DNA from: Symsagittifera roscoffensis
Taxonomy: Eukaryota; Xenacoelomorpha; Acoela; Convolutidae
NCBI RefSeq assembly: GCF_963678635.1
Contig: NC_087065.1
Coordinates: 48,920,381 to 48,984,380, forward strand
Length of the DNA: 64,000 bases
Direction of reading: 5' to 3'
Shown here: positions 1 to 10,000 of the stretch, in pieces
Layout: each line of letters opens with the position of its first letter
How positions within the stretch are numbered: the first letter of the stretch is position 1
Translations under genes and position numbers: made by a program
The notes under the pieces: generated by a model
The model's database searches: none
Seen by the model: only the letters and a program-made list of their open reading frames with translations
What the model was told of the DNA's origin: nothing

Positions 1-40
1 ATGTACCCCCAACTCAAGACCTCTGTTGTCCACCCGTAGC

Positions 41-805
41 TCAGGCGATACTCAAGTAGTATTTCTTGTGTAGGTGTACCATTATCTCCGTTTCTGCGAA
101 GACCACATGTAGGATGGCATATAACTCCCTTGGGCTCAACTTGCCCCTGTTTGTGTCATAAACAGGCATCGAGACCTCCACTATCCCTCTTTCAATCATG
201 AAATCTCTCAGTCTCGTTAGTGCTAACATCACGTGCTCAGGATATATCGTATTCCTTTCATTGACCCTTGTCACTAGAAAGCATAGGTATTTGCCCGGGA
301 CTTGTGCAACTGATGGGGGAATCGCAGCCATTCATCCCAACCCCGGTCTTTGTCTGAATAGAAACTCCACGTTCTGGTACTCTCTCTTGAAGTCGGCTTC
401 TAGTCTTGATCTGAAGCTCATGTCCGCTGTTATACAAATCGCGCTGGTCCTGTCTGACAGGATGAAGTCGCTGTCCGTTATCATGATAATCTCTGAGTAC
501 TCATTCGGAATTTCGAATATTGTCTTGAAGCCCAGTTCCAGCTCAATTGTTTCCCTCACTTCCTTGAGCTTTTTTATCATCAAATTTTTGGTGTGGGTTA
601 GTCCTACCCCTACTCCCCGGACAAAAATATTTATCGACGTCCCCGTCGATGATGCTGGGTCTAAATTATCTGGTGGTATTTCGAGCGGCCTGTCGGTTGC
701 CGTCCAACCGATGAGGGGATCTTCCGTTTTCACGTGTTGTTCTGCTGACACGTCGACCTTCTGGATGCTTAGCCCTTCATCTCTTTTGCTCTTGACCTCA
801 CGCAT
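41..805 (-). pseudogene. Macro-like C-terminal module of a gypsy-type polyprotein (broken)
   Basis: One reading frame of about 250 codons interrupted by a single TGA near 332. The first 100 residues are a charged linker. From about residue 100 the order of elements resembles a macro (ADP-ribose-binding) domain: a hydrophobic strand followed by ITADMSFRSRLEADF, which sits where macro domains have their Asn/Asp-Gly-Ala loop, then GKYLCFLVTR, and finally EVSMPVYDTNRG followed by a helix and a last strand (TEIMVHL). The usual glycine-rich loop is not evident, so ADP-ribose binding is doubtful. It lies directly downstream, on the minus strand, of an integrase fragment in a different frame. Macro-like modules do occur at the ends of some invertebrate gypsy polyproteins. 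The assignment is by pattern only and could be an unrelated alpha/beta domain. Confidence 0.45.
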
Positions 806-843
806 CCACTCTAGTGTTCTCAGGTTCGTGTTCTCCCTCCTCT

Positions 844-1617
844 CTATCTCGACTTCGTAAAATGGTCGATCATTAACAGCACCTGATTATAGCCCGTTGC
901 TGTCATGCAGATTTTCTGGAGATCAATTTGCACCACTTCGTTGAATCCCGACGACTCTATTGACTGTAGGGGGAACCTTAGTTTCCTGGGATCCTTCGCC
1001 TGCTGACATGACAGGCACGCGGCAATCCACTTCTCACAAGCCTTTTTCAATCCCGGCCATTCGAATCGTTTCTGTATCCTGTTGTACACTTTGTCCACGC
1101 CTTGATGGCCCATCTGATCATGTGATCGAAAGAGCAATTCGGTCTGGTACAACTGTGGTAACACTATCGAATTGTTTTTATAAAGGACCTTGTCCTCCTC
1201 TTTACGTTTACAAGCTACGATTCCGTCCTTGTTCAGGTACAACAGCTCTTTTCTCTTCAGATAGAATTGCTTCAAGATCTTATAGCTGTCTTCCTCCAAG
1301 TCTCCCTTGTCAGGTGCTCCATTCTCGGCCCATCTCTTCAGACTGCTCGTCATTCTATCATTTCGTTGAGCCCTTAGGAGATCCGACAGCCTGTACCTGG
1401 CTTTCAAATACGTCTTTACCACGTTCATTTGCCCACTCATTATTTCCGGAGCATGAGCATCGTCCATCAACTTGACACACCATATCTTTTTCAAAGGCGT
1501 CGCCTCCTGCACAGATGGTTCCAGATTGGTACGGACGACCATACCATGTGGCAGCAATCTGGTTGGGCGTTTCGAAAATGCTATCAGCTCGAGCTCATCT
1601 GCGGCATTATCTACCAC
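844..1617 (-). pseudogene. Integrase N-terminal part of second gypsy copy (truncated)
   Basis: A 257-residue open frame. It starts with a linker (KARYRLSDLLRAQ) closely matching the linker of the neighbouring gypsy copy at 3.5 kb. It continues with the HHCC zinc-binding domain of retroviral-type integrase: HDQMGH for the histidine pair and CLSC for the cysteines. The DDE core begins with QIDLQKICMT, giving the first catalytic Asp, but stops at MIDHFTK. The second Asp and the Glu are absent, so the core has been deleted and the frame runs into the macro-like module. A stop at 1,627 separates it from the linker upstream in the same frame. It is not functional. Confidence 0.8.
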
Positions 1618-1626
1618 AGTGCCCTC

Positions 1627-2169
1627 TTAATCTGAGGTGTACCTGTCCTTGTCTGGATCCTGATGCGTTTCTCGGTCCAGCCCGCGCTGCTTCCAGTCTA
1701 CCAACAAGGAGTGGATTGCGATCTCCGACATATCGGAAATGGAAGTTGTTTCAGATGTGTTGTCCCAGGACTGGGACCTCGAGTCAACACTTGAGCCGAC
1801 TGATTCCCCAACATCATAATCCAAGTTGTCTGAGATGTTTCTCGACTCCTCGGACAAAACTCTATCCATTGGTCGCTTTGAATCCGACTCCCCGGACAAA
1901 ATTCTGCCCCTAGGTGGTCTCGTCATTCTCTCCCCGGACAAGTCGTCCTTGACGGGCTCCAAAGTATCAGACTCCCCGGACCTTGTCTCGTCCCCGAACG
2001 AACAATCTGGGCTCGGCTCGTACTCTTCTCTTGCATCCGTGAAATGCACTCTCCTCGCAAAGCTAGATCTCGACTTGATCCTGAATTCCTCAGTGGCTGG
2101 GGTCTGATTCAGTGTCCCATGTTCAGTGAACGAAGTTCTCAACAAGACCTCCTTCGGCATCAAGCTCAC
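1627..2169 (-). pseudogene. Ser/Glu-rich linker of second gypsy copy with repeated SGE motifs
   Basis: A 180-residue low-complexity, acidic and serine-rich segment. The motif (L)SGE(S) recurs (RSGESD, LSGERM, LSGESD, with LSEESR as a variant). At DNA level this is the plus-strand 12-mer CTCCCCGGACAA at 1,888 and 1,930, with a variant at 1,972. The same word is found in the linker of the first gypsy copy (3,874 and 3,921). It is in frame with the integrase fragment downstream, separated by one stop. It probably links the RNase H and integrase regions of the polyprotein. Its function is unknown. Confidence 0.6.
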
Positions 2170-2221
2170 CAGCTGGTTGACTATCGACCTGCAATCCCAT
2201 TCAACGCCTTTGTGGTACGCA

Positions 2222-3472
2222 TCAGTCTTCTGGGGGTGGGACCTGAGGTTTCAAGTTTTCATAATGCGCTGCACGCCCCGTACTCAAGCGGTAAAACCGT
2301 CTTTGCTGGTGCACTTCCGTTATCATGAACGGTCTTCTCCATTTCTTATGTAGTTTCTTTGTCCTTTTGGGAGGTATAACATTCTGGAAGACCCAGACGT
2401 TTTGACCCACTGCATATGGTTTCGCTTGCAGTATTTTCTCATCGTATTTCTTCCGCTGTCTCATTTGTGCTTGCGCTGTGTTCCTCCGGCATAGCTCGTT
2501 TAGTTCCTGCTGTCTCCTGATCGCTTCTTTCACGTAAGCTTGAGGCGACGTCCTCTTCCCTTCGTATTCCGGGTTAAAGAATGGCAGAGGCATTGCTCTT
2601 TCCGTGCCCGTCAACATCATGAAAGGACTGATGCCCGTTGTTGAGTGTTGCGTACTGTTGCATGCCCCTACCACTTGCGGCAGATATTTGTCCCAGTCTG
2701 TCATATATCTTGAGCATTATACCCTCAGCATGTTTACCAATGTTCTATCCAGTCTCTCCACTAACCCGTTGGTTTGTGGATGATAGGTCGTGGAGTGCGC
2801 TTGAGCAATGTGTGGCCTCTTCATCAATTCTTTTGTCAGGTCCCCCACGAAGGCTTTGCCATTGTCCGACTGAAATGTCATGGGACAACCATACCGTGAT
2901 ATCCAATGTGTTATCAGGTGGTCACAAGTCTCTTCTTCCGAGGCTGTCTGACACGGCACCGCTTCTGCCAATTTTGTACAATGATCTATTATGACCAGTA
3001 TCTGGTTATATGCCGATTCTGTCATACAGATATTTTGATGGTCTATCTGCACAACCTCGTTAAATTTCGAGCTTTCAACGGACTTGAGTGGGAACTTCAT
3101 CTTCCTTGGGTCTTTCATTTGCAGGCATGCCAGGCATGCATTCACCCACCTCTCGCAAGCTTTCCTTAATCCTGGCCAGTCAAACCTGTGAAGTATTCTT
3201 TGTTGCACCTTGTCTATCCCCTGGTGCCCTATTTGATCATGCGATCTGAATAACACTTCTGTCTGATACAACTGTGGCAGTACGATGAGGTTATGCTTAT
3301 GTAATATCTTCTCCTCATCTTTTCTCTTGCATGCCACCACCCCATCAGCTGTGTGACAGAGTAAATCTTTTCTGTCTTTGTAGAACTGACTCAAGATCTT
3401 GTAGCTGTCTTCTTCCAGGTCCCCCTTCTCCTTGGACCCCGTCCGGATCCATTTGGAGAAGTTACTTGTCAT
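2222..3472 (-). pseudogene. Gypsy integrase (zinc-binding, DDE core, C-terminal) with an in-frame stop
   Basis: Two open pieces in one frame (3,472-2,717 and 2,704-2,222) separated by a stop. The N-terminal HHCC zinc site is visible as HDQIGH plus CLAC. The catalytic triad is present: QIDHQNICMT, FQSDNGKAFVG, and the Glu in GLVERLDRTL. The second piece has the usual end of the core (STTGISPFMMLTG) and a basic SH3-like C-terminal segment (KWRRPFMITEV). It integrates the cDNA of an LTR retrotransposon. The downstream RT and upstream linker lie in different frames, so this is a decayed copy. Confidence 0.85.
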
Positions 3473-4562
3473 CTTTTCATTGTTTGGGCCCGAATTAGAT
3501 CCGACAGCCTATATCTCGCCTTGACGTGTTCTTTTAGTGCCATTATCTGACCATTCATTTCTCCAGGGTTGTGGATGTCATCAATCAGCTTTACGCATAC
3601 TATCCTCCTCATGATCTTCCTGTCATCTTCTGGCACCAGATTTGTTCTGACCTTTGAATTGCACGATAGCTCCCTAAATGGTTTCCTCGACACTGCAATT
3701 TCCTCAAGTTCTTCACCTCCTCGCACTTCCTGCTGATCCAAGTTGTACGTTCCTGAGGAGGGATCCGTCTGTAGCTCCCTGTCGCGGTGTCTCATCTTAT
3801 CTTCTGCCAGTATCATGCATAGACTATCTTGGTCACCGCTGCTCTTCTCCGAATCTTCATCCCATTCTTCACACTCCCCGGACAATTTTCATTCTTCAGC
3901 ATCTTTTCCACTGTGGGCCACTCCCCGGACAATTGCTCTAATCCAAGGCGTTCAGCCTCCTCCTTAAATGCCACTTTATTCTTCCTAACCCGAGTCCGCT
4001 CAAGTATGTCATCAGGGATTTTATCAACCAATGACTGCACAACTTCTTTCCCGTCCAATGTTTCTTTTAAGGAGTCCTCGCCACCACCAGTTTCATTCCT
4101 TCTCAATATCGTGACTTCCGGTTCCTCCTTACCCTTTTCCTTGATCACGGTTTTATCGTCTGCCAGTTTCTCGAATAATCTAATCAAGTCATCATTTATC
4201 TTTGCATCTCCCGCTTCTGCCTGGTTGAGATCATAGCCTTTTGCCTTGAGCGTCTCCCTCACAATTTTTGATTTGAGCATTATCCCTATCGGCATCCCTC
4301 GAGTCTTCTTCAAGATTGTTTTCTCTGGAGGCTCCTTTGGCTCCATTGGAAATTCGGGGTGATCTTCTATCGGTTTGCCTGACTTGTCAAGCCATCTCGT
4401 GAGTGGAAGACTATCATACGTTTCCTTATCGATGAAGGAGAAGCCATCTTTGATTTCTGATCTATCCGCCTCCCTCTGTTCCTGTCTCTCATAGAACTCC
4501 GTCTTCTTACTCAAGCTATCGGCATTTTGATGTTTGTCTCTTGTTCTATGCTCAATTATCAT
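3469..4562 (-). pseudogene. Gypsy linker between RNase H and integrase
   Basis: Two overlapping minus-strand frames (4,562-3,813 and 3,885-3,469) cover the charged spacer after the RNase H domain. It begins with EHRTRDKHQNADSLSKK, the conserved tail of the gypsy RNase H connection, and continues through a long Lys/Glu-rich stretch. It ends with KARYRLSDLIRAQ just before the integrase zinc domain. A frameshift lies near 3,850. The SGE motif seen in the second copy occurs here as LSGEW and MSGEC. No enzymatic role is apparent. Confidence 0.65.
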
Positions 4563-4586
4563 GTTGTATCCGTCCAGGCGAACTAT

Positions 4587-5207
4587 TCACCTCCCAATGT
4601 AGCTCTGGTCCATTGAGTACGTCTTCAGCCAGCTGAGTGCCCTGTTGTCGACTCGCAGCTTGAATGGCTCACTGCCTAGGTAAGCTCTATATTTCTCGAC
4701 AAAGGTAACCACCGCGAACATCTCTGCTTTCGGCGCCCCGTACTTCATTTCCGTATCACTCAAGACTTTACTCACGTACACTATTGGTCTTAAGATTGTC
4801 TTACCGTTCCATTCCTGTTCTTGATGGAGAATGTCAGAAATCGCGACTACCGACGCATCCGTGTCCAGCACGTACATCACCTTTTCCGTTGGCATCCCTA
4901 GCACCCGTGCCTCGCACAACTCTTTCTTTCTTCTCTGGAATGACTCTTCCGCCGCGTTGTTCCACGTGAACTTTTTGCCTTTGTGCCTCATTAGTTGTTG
5001 CATCGGGTATACCTTGTCCGCGTAGCCCTTGATGAACTCCCTGTAATAGTTTGCGAAGCCAACGAAGCTCATCAATTGATGTTCCGTCTTTGGCGATTTC
5101 CAAGTCAGAACATGCATCTGGGTCTGGTCTGATGCCACGCCCTGTCCACCATCTTTTCCAAGTAATTGATTGAGTCCTTGAGTATCTCGCACTTTGACGG
5201 TTTGCAC
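4587..5207 (-). pseudogene. Gypsy RT thumb/connection and RNase H
   Basis: A 206-codon frame. After about 30 residues that belong to a shifted reading, it shows the post-RT connection (SFVGFANYYREFIKGYADKV) typical of Ty3/gypsy. It continues into RNase H with DTDASVVAIS (first catalytic Asp), YGAPKAEMFAVV (catalytic Glu), and RVDNRALSWL (second Asp). All three acidic residues remain. It degrades the RNA strand during reverse transcription. The frame differs from the RT core (frameshift near 5,110-5,140) and it ends at a stop just before the linker. Confidence 0.85.
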
Positions 5208-5844
5208 TTTAGTCCTGACCTCTTCATGCCTGCAAACACCTCGTCGAGTCGCTTGATGTGGTCTTCCATTGTATGCATCGCTATTACCACGTCATCCACG
5301 TAGCACATTACCAAATTGCCGTATTTCTTTGTCACACCTATAAATGCGTGTGCCATCAACCGTTGAAATGTGGCCGTGGCATTGCATAGACCAAATGGCA
5401 TCCGTTTCCATTGAAACAGCCTTAGCTCGCAGGCGAACCCTGTTTTGTCCCTGTCCTGCTCCCTCAGTGGGACTTGCCAAAATGCCGAACCTAAATCAAG
5501 AGTCGTAAAAACTTTGCATCACCTAATTTCGAGAGGATCTCATCAATTCTAGGTATGGGATAGGCATCCTTCACCGTGACAGAGTTCAGATATCGAAAAT
5601 TGCAACAAAACCTCACGGCTTCTTGGTCGCCTTTCTTCTTAGCCATCACCACGCTACACGCCCACGGTGATTTGGATGGTTCTATCATTTCATACTCTAG
5701 TAATGTCTCTATTTCTTTCCTACATGCATCCGATTTGTGTGGGGTCATGCGCCTCGCCCCCTCCCTGTGCGGTACCGCAGACTCCTCAAGCTCTTTTTCA
5801 TGTTCAACAAAATTACAACATCCAATGTCTGCCTTATGTCTCAA
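5105..5844 (-). pseudogene. Gypsy reverse transcriptase, frameshifted
   Basis: The RT core is split between two frames, 5,844-5,491 and 5,401-5,105. The first holds the fingers (MIEPSKSPWACSVVMAKKKG, then RFCCNFRYLNSVTVKDAYPIP). The frame breaks just where the first catalytic Asp of the palm is expected. The second begins with MPFGLCNATATFQRLMA and contains the catalytic YVDD box at about 5,291-5,302. The bases between also read as RT in a third phase. It copies element RNA into cDNA. At least two frameshifts make it inactive. Confidence 0.9.
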
Positions 5845-5854
5845 AAAAACGTCC

Positions 5855-6596
5855 TCATTTCCGCTCTAGTACGTCCATGATGGCCTCGAGCTGTTCATTC
5901 GTTACCTTGCCCCTTAAGTGCTCTATTTCAGGTAAAACTGGTTTATCCATTTCCATATCCTCTAGTGTTGGTCTTTCTGGGAAATTTGAACAACTCGAGA
6001 GTCCATCATCAGTCTCTGACTTAAGTGACTTCACAAGAACTGATGAATCTTTTATTCTTTTTAATCGTCTCAAGATACAAATCTTGTCCCTATGATTGGG
6101 GCATTCAAGTACTTCATTCTCTTTTACATTTTCAGTCATTTCATATCGAGTTTTCACGGGTAAAGCATATCCCAGCGTCCTTCCCCTCTGGATTGTTATG
6201 GGTATGTCAAGACTATTCAACAAGACACTGACGCAGAGGCCGCTCTTGGTTATCGAGAAGGATATTCCTAAAACAGCAGCACTTTGACAGTTTGGATTTG
6301 GGACTATGCATACTTGCTTGTTATCACTTAATTCATTGTAATTTCTCATCCGTAAGCGTACAATTGTCATCCGCTTCGTTCGCTTCCAGCCTTACCCTCC
6401 TATTCAAGAATACCGGCGCTTTTTTCTCATTTGCCATTATCAGATTTACCGGTTTAATTACGTACTTCCTATCCGGGTTCCGAATCCTGAACATGGCATT
6501 GTTTAGATCAATCGTTACGTCGAAATTCCTGATGAAGTCTCTGTCTAAAATGAACTGGTCCAACTCATCCAGGTTCTCCACCACAAGAAAGCTCAT
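5855..6596 (-). pseudogene. Gypsy spacer between protease and RT
   Basis: Two frames, 6,596-6,333 and 6,370-5,855. The first includes the end of the aspartic protease (FILDRDFIRNFDVTIDL, where the family usually has LGRDF). The second has a beta-rich segment (CIVPNPNCQSAAVLG, VLLNSLDIPITIQRGRTLG) commonly found between protease and RT in this kind of gypsy element. It finishes with an acidic helix leading to RT (VTNEQLEAIMDVLER). A frameshift joins the two at about 6,350. Confidence 0.7.
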
Positions 6597-7992
6597 CCAC
6601 AGGTTGCGTTCCCCTAGATTTAGGGCTCATTATTGTTGTTCTGCCTAGTACCCGCAGCGCCCCCTTGTTTGCAGCTGACAGCCGTATTCTTGAGTCTATC
6701 AAGTCATCTTTGTCGAAACCCAGTCGCTCCCAAGTCTCGATTGGTATAACACTCAAGACTGCTCCCGTATCAAGTAACCCACGTAACTGAGTCTTTTTGC
6801 CACTTATGTCGAGCACATGTGCTGATACGTCTGCCTCCGTCCCGATGTGCATGGTATCCTCTTCTAACATTGCGCAGTGTCCAATCGATCTTACTTTCGA
6901 TTCTTCTTTGCCCACGTAGATTTGTCCGGCTAGGTCCTCATCAAATGTTATCAGGGTTTTCGTGTAGATGTTTATCCCATCTATATTTAACATCACCTCA
7001 TGCGGACCATAAGCTTCTGTGTATCTATTCTCCACACGGACTGACTTGCTGCCACCTCTTGTGAGTAGCGCCCTCAAGGCTCTAGAAGTCGTCTGTGGAC
7101 TTATTGCACTCAAGATATCTGCGTACACATCAATGTGCATTATTGTCTGGTCGCAGGGTTCACTCAAGTTCCTCGTTACTTCGTGGCCGCCCACAGTGAT
7201 TATCGACATTATCCTGGATCCGATCTTTGTTATGCCGAATGGCTTTCCCGTCACCATTTTTAGAGTGTTGCAATTTCCACTCTTTGTCGCTCCTACTACG
7301 GCTTCTGGCACTGGCACTGGCACTGACCAACTTAACGTCTCGTTTAACTTCTGCTTTTTGATCTCTTGTTTCAATCGTTGCTCTATCTCCTTCATCGCTA
7401 GGTCCTGTTTCACCTTGTTAATAGCCTCTGCAGCTGCTCTCTGAAAATTTATCTCTGGATACTTCCTGGTCATGGTCTCCATGGAATTATTGACCTGAGT
7501 TACAGTTTTCACCGTCTTCGTCGATAGTTCCGCATTCGGTGCCTCTGAATTTCTTGTATCAAACTCGGCTTGTCTGTTCCTCGTGTTCTGCACCGCCTCT
7601 GACGCTAACTTGTGTTTCGGATGACTTTGATTTTTTACTGCTTCCCAAAATAATGGACAGTCGATCCTAAAGTGGCCCTCTTGATTGCAGAAGAAGCATC
7701 TCGCACCTATCTTGATGATTAGGCCGCTGTAGAACTCGTGCTCTTCCATCTGGCTCATATCTTCCTCATCCGGAGCATACCCCAGACTCTTCATGCCTTG
7801 TTTATACGCCGTGCAGTCCGCCACATGATGATCCGCTGATCCACAATTTGCGCATGACCTGCGTTTGTCCAAATCATCTCTAGGCTTATACCATGACGAC
7901 CTCTGTGGTTGACCCCCTTGCACGTTCCTGTTATCCGAGTATGAGTATTTCTTGGGTTTCATCAGCATGTACTCTCTTGACTTCTGTCTCAT
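6565..7992 (-). pseudogene. Gypsy gag nucleocapsid (two zinc knuckles) and retropepsin
   Basis: The longest open frame of the element (475 codons). Near the N-terminus are two CCHC knuckles, CANCGSADHHVADC and CFFCNQEGHFRIDC, which bind the RNA genome. A Lys/Gln-rich coiled segment follows. The aspartic protease active site LLDTGAVLSVIP is at about 6,750-6,775. The last 25 residues are out of frame with the true protease end, which continues in the piece at 6,596. It assembles and matures the element's particles. Gag upstream is in another frame. Confidence 0.88.
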
Positions 7993-8011
7993 TTCTTCTG
8001 GAGTCGGTCCA

Positions 8012-8465
8012 CTATCTGTCTCTTTTTACCCCATCGATGAACTTCGAGGTGATGCTAAAAATCCTTCTGTTTGTTGACTCTTTAGGATCACTCCTTCGTC
8101 TCAAGCTCTCAAGATCATCCAGGAACCGATCAATTGATTCATCGTCCTTTTGCCTTCTCTTTTCAAATCTCATCATTGCATGGTGACCCTTCATGCCTGA
8201 CCCGAATCGATTCAACAATATCTCGAATATCTTTTCCGTAGTGTCGCGTTCCTCTTCCTTCTTTGCAACTACGCATTTCAACGTCGTGCCATCTAAGTTG
8301 CTGAGTATCGCTCTGCAGGCTTGTCTCTCGTCATTCATGTTGTCCTGTTCCAAATGTAATCTCATGACTTCTACCCAAGCATTGATGCATCCGTCTGAGT
8401 CATTCTTAAATTCTTTTGGCTTCTTGAAGGTTTTCCTGGATTTGCCACCTCCTCTCTCACTCGAA
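8012..8465 (-). pseudogene. Gypsy gag, C-terminal part of capsid
   Basis: The frame is open from 8,602, but only the part below about 8,466 reads as gag. It shows INAWVEVMRLHLEQDN, then ILSNLDGTTLKCVVAKK, IFEILLNRFGSG and SIDRFLDDLESLRRRS, which is the retrotransposon gag/capsid pattern. The 5' stretch (8,602-8,476) overlaps the end of the neighbouring LINE in a different frame. The start is therefore artefactual and true gag begins before the LINE insertion, at 11.8-12.9 kb. A stop near 8,012 and a frame change separate it from the nucleocapsid. Confidence 0.75.
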
Positions 8466-8475
8466 TCAGTGTTTC
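8466..8475. repeat. Candidate target-site duplication, right-hand (3') copy of LINE insertion
   Basis: TCAGTGTTTC on the plus strand, identical to 11,757-11,766. The LINE lies exactly between the two. On the minus strand the LINE ends next to it with a short (GAA)n run, as in LINEs with microsatellite tails. Confidence 0.5.
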
Positions 8476-8508
8476 TCGTACTTCTTCTTCTTCTTCGCCA
8501 GTTACGCT

Positions 8509-9243
8509 CTATGTAGAGCCTTGGCGGGTATTTCCCGTGCATGACACATTTTTGTGTCTCGCTAAGTTTGACTTCGTTATCCATGCCCCGCATTTGTTGC
8601 ATTGTTTGTATTCTCTGGTTCGTATTATTGTCGTCGCGTTATTTCTGTTTATCGGTGCGTTTCGGCAGTTGGTTTTGCTGTGTCTAGCCATGTTTGATAC
8701 AGACACACTCTTTCCACAGTCCAAACATACTCCTCTGGGGGCTCCGCCGCAGGCTTTTGTGTGGTTTGTCTGACTGCTCTTTTCCTTGAAGGTTGTCTTG
8801 CACTTAGGGCAGGCAAACTCGAGCGTGGTTTCTCTGTGCATTCTGCGCTCGTGTTGCACAAGCCCTGCCTTGCTTCTGCAAATTTTGTCGCAACCGGTCC
8901 ACCTGCAACTGAAGCCGTCCTCCACTACTCTGGTTTGGCTTCTCGTGCGCTTTGTGTGGCCTCTGGTGTGGTCGCACATGTCTGTCTCCCACCGTGTCAG
9001 ATTAGCTTTCCGGTTGTTTATGAGTGTCTTCCACGTTTTCCTGTTTTTTGTCAGGTTTTCGATGTTGGTCCAGTCCTCTCCTGCTTCTCCAATCAGCCGT
9101 TTCCAGTATGCGAGTAGTCCTCCGGTCAGTTTTCCATTCTCGGTTTTCTCCTCAAGCCATCTCCCCAAAACAACTTTCTTCGTCATCCTTTCGTTTGGCA
9201 TACGGAGAACATGTCCAATGCGCTCCAGAGCTCTTATCTCCAC
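8509..9243 (-). pseudogene. LINE C-terminal domain with about four zinc fingers
   Basis: A 244-codon frame. The first part is the segment that follows RT in many LINE proteins (RIGHVLRMPNERMTKKVVLG). Then come four cysteine/histidine fingers: CRWTGCDKICRSKAGLVQHE with a following MH; CPKCKTTF ending in HTKAC; CLDCGKSV ending in HSKTNC; and CNKCGAW ending in HKNVSC. Three of these are C-x2-C...H-x4-C. They probably bind nucleic acid during target-primed reverse transcription. The frame differs from the RT piece at 9.3-9.9 kb, so the ORF is broken. Confidence 0.75.
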
Positions 9244-9303
9244 TTTGGAACTGATCGATGTAATTCCAAGCTGTCTCCTGACCTCGTAGCCGTTGACGCC
9301 CTC

Positions 9304-9990
9304 TTATTGCATACGAACGAGCGGCAGTCCCTTTCCGTTGTTCCATATGTATCTGCAGAACCTGTCTACCACGCTCTGGAATCTGTTGAGGTCTCCAACA
9401 GTCCACGGTCTAGCGTTGCAGTCGAAAAGAAGGGACGACTTTACGACCGCTTGTACGACGAGAGCTCTTGTTCTCTTGCTCAGCTTCGACTTCAATAGCC
9501 ATTTCTTCACCTTGGCCCAGGCACCATTAGCACGTCTGATTCTGGCTTCGCGGTCCTTCTTCTTTCCTATCAAGGTACCCAGCATCCTGGTGTTCTCTGC
9601 CGTCTCGCTTGCATACCAGATGGTTTCCTCCTTTCCATCGTGGGACTTCTCCTCGAACTTCATCATCTCCTTCTTTATAGTCTCCTTTCCATCTTTCAGT
9701 TCTTCGCTCCAACCAATCAATGTCCAGTCGTCTGCAAATAGGGAATCAGTGATGGTGAATTTTTCGCACGCGCTTCTTCTCGTCATTCTCGTTGCTTTGT
9801 TAGCTGGGAAGCTACTACCCGGTTTCCAGCCCCAGTCTAGTCCGCAGCGTTTGTTTGCGTCTTTGGCCTGTTTTTCCCTCTCCTCCGCTGCTTTTCTCAT
9901 TGACTGTGCATGGTAGATGTTGAACAGGATGGGGGACGTTGCGCACCCTTCTCTTAGACCACGCGCCGGCAGCCACTCGTCGCTCAGGCC
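9304..9990 (-). pseudogene. LINE reverse transcriptase, C-terminal half only
   Basis: Reading starts at about 9,990 with an RT motif (GLREGCATSPILFNIYH) and runs through DSLFADDWTLIG, the catalytic FADD box. It continues into thumb-like sequence (RALVVQAVVKSSLLFDCNARPW). The segment before it, which should contain the RT fingers and the first catalytic Asp, is absent. Only about 100 bases separate it from the endonuclease frame. Enzymatic activity is impossible in this copy. Confidence 0.85.
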
Positions 9991-10000
9991 CTCGCGTCCC

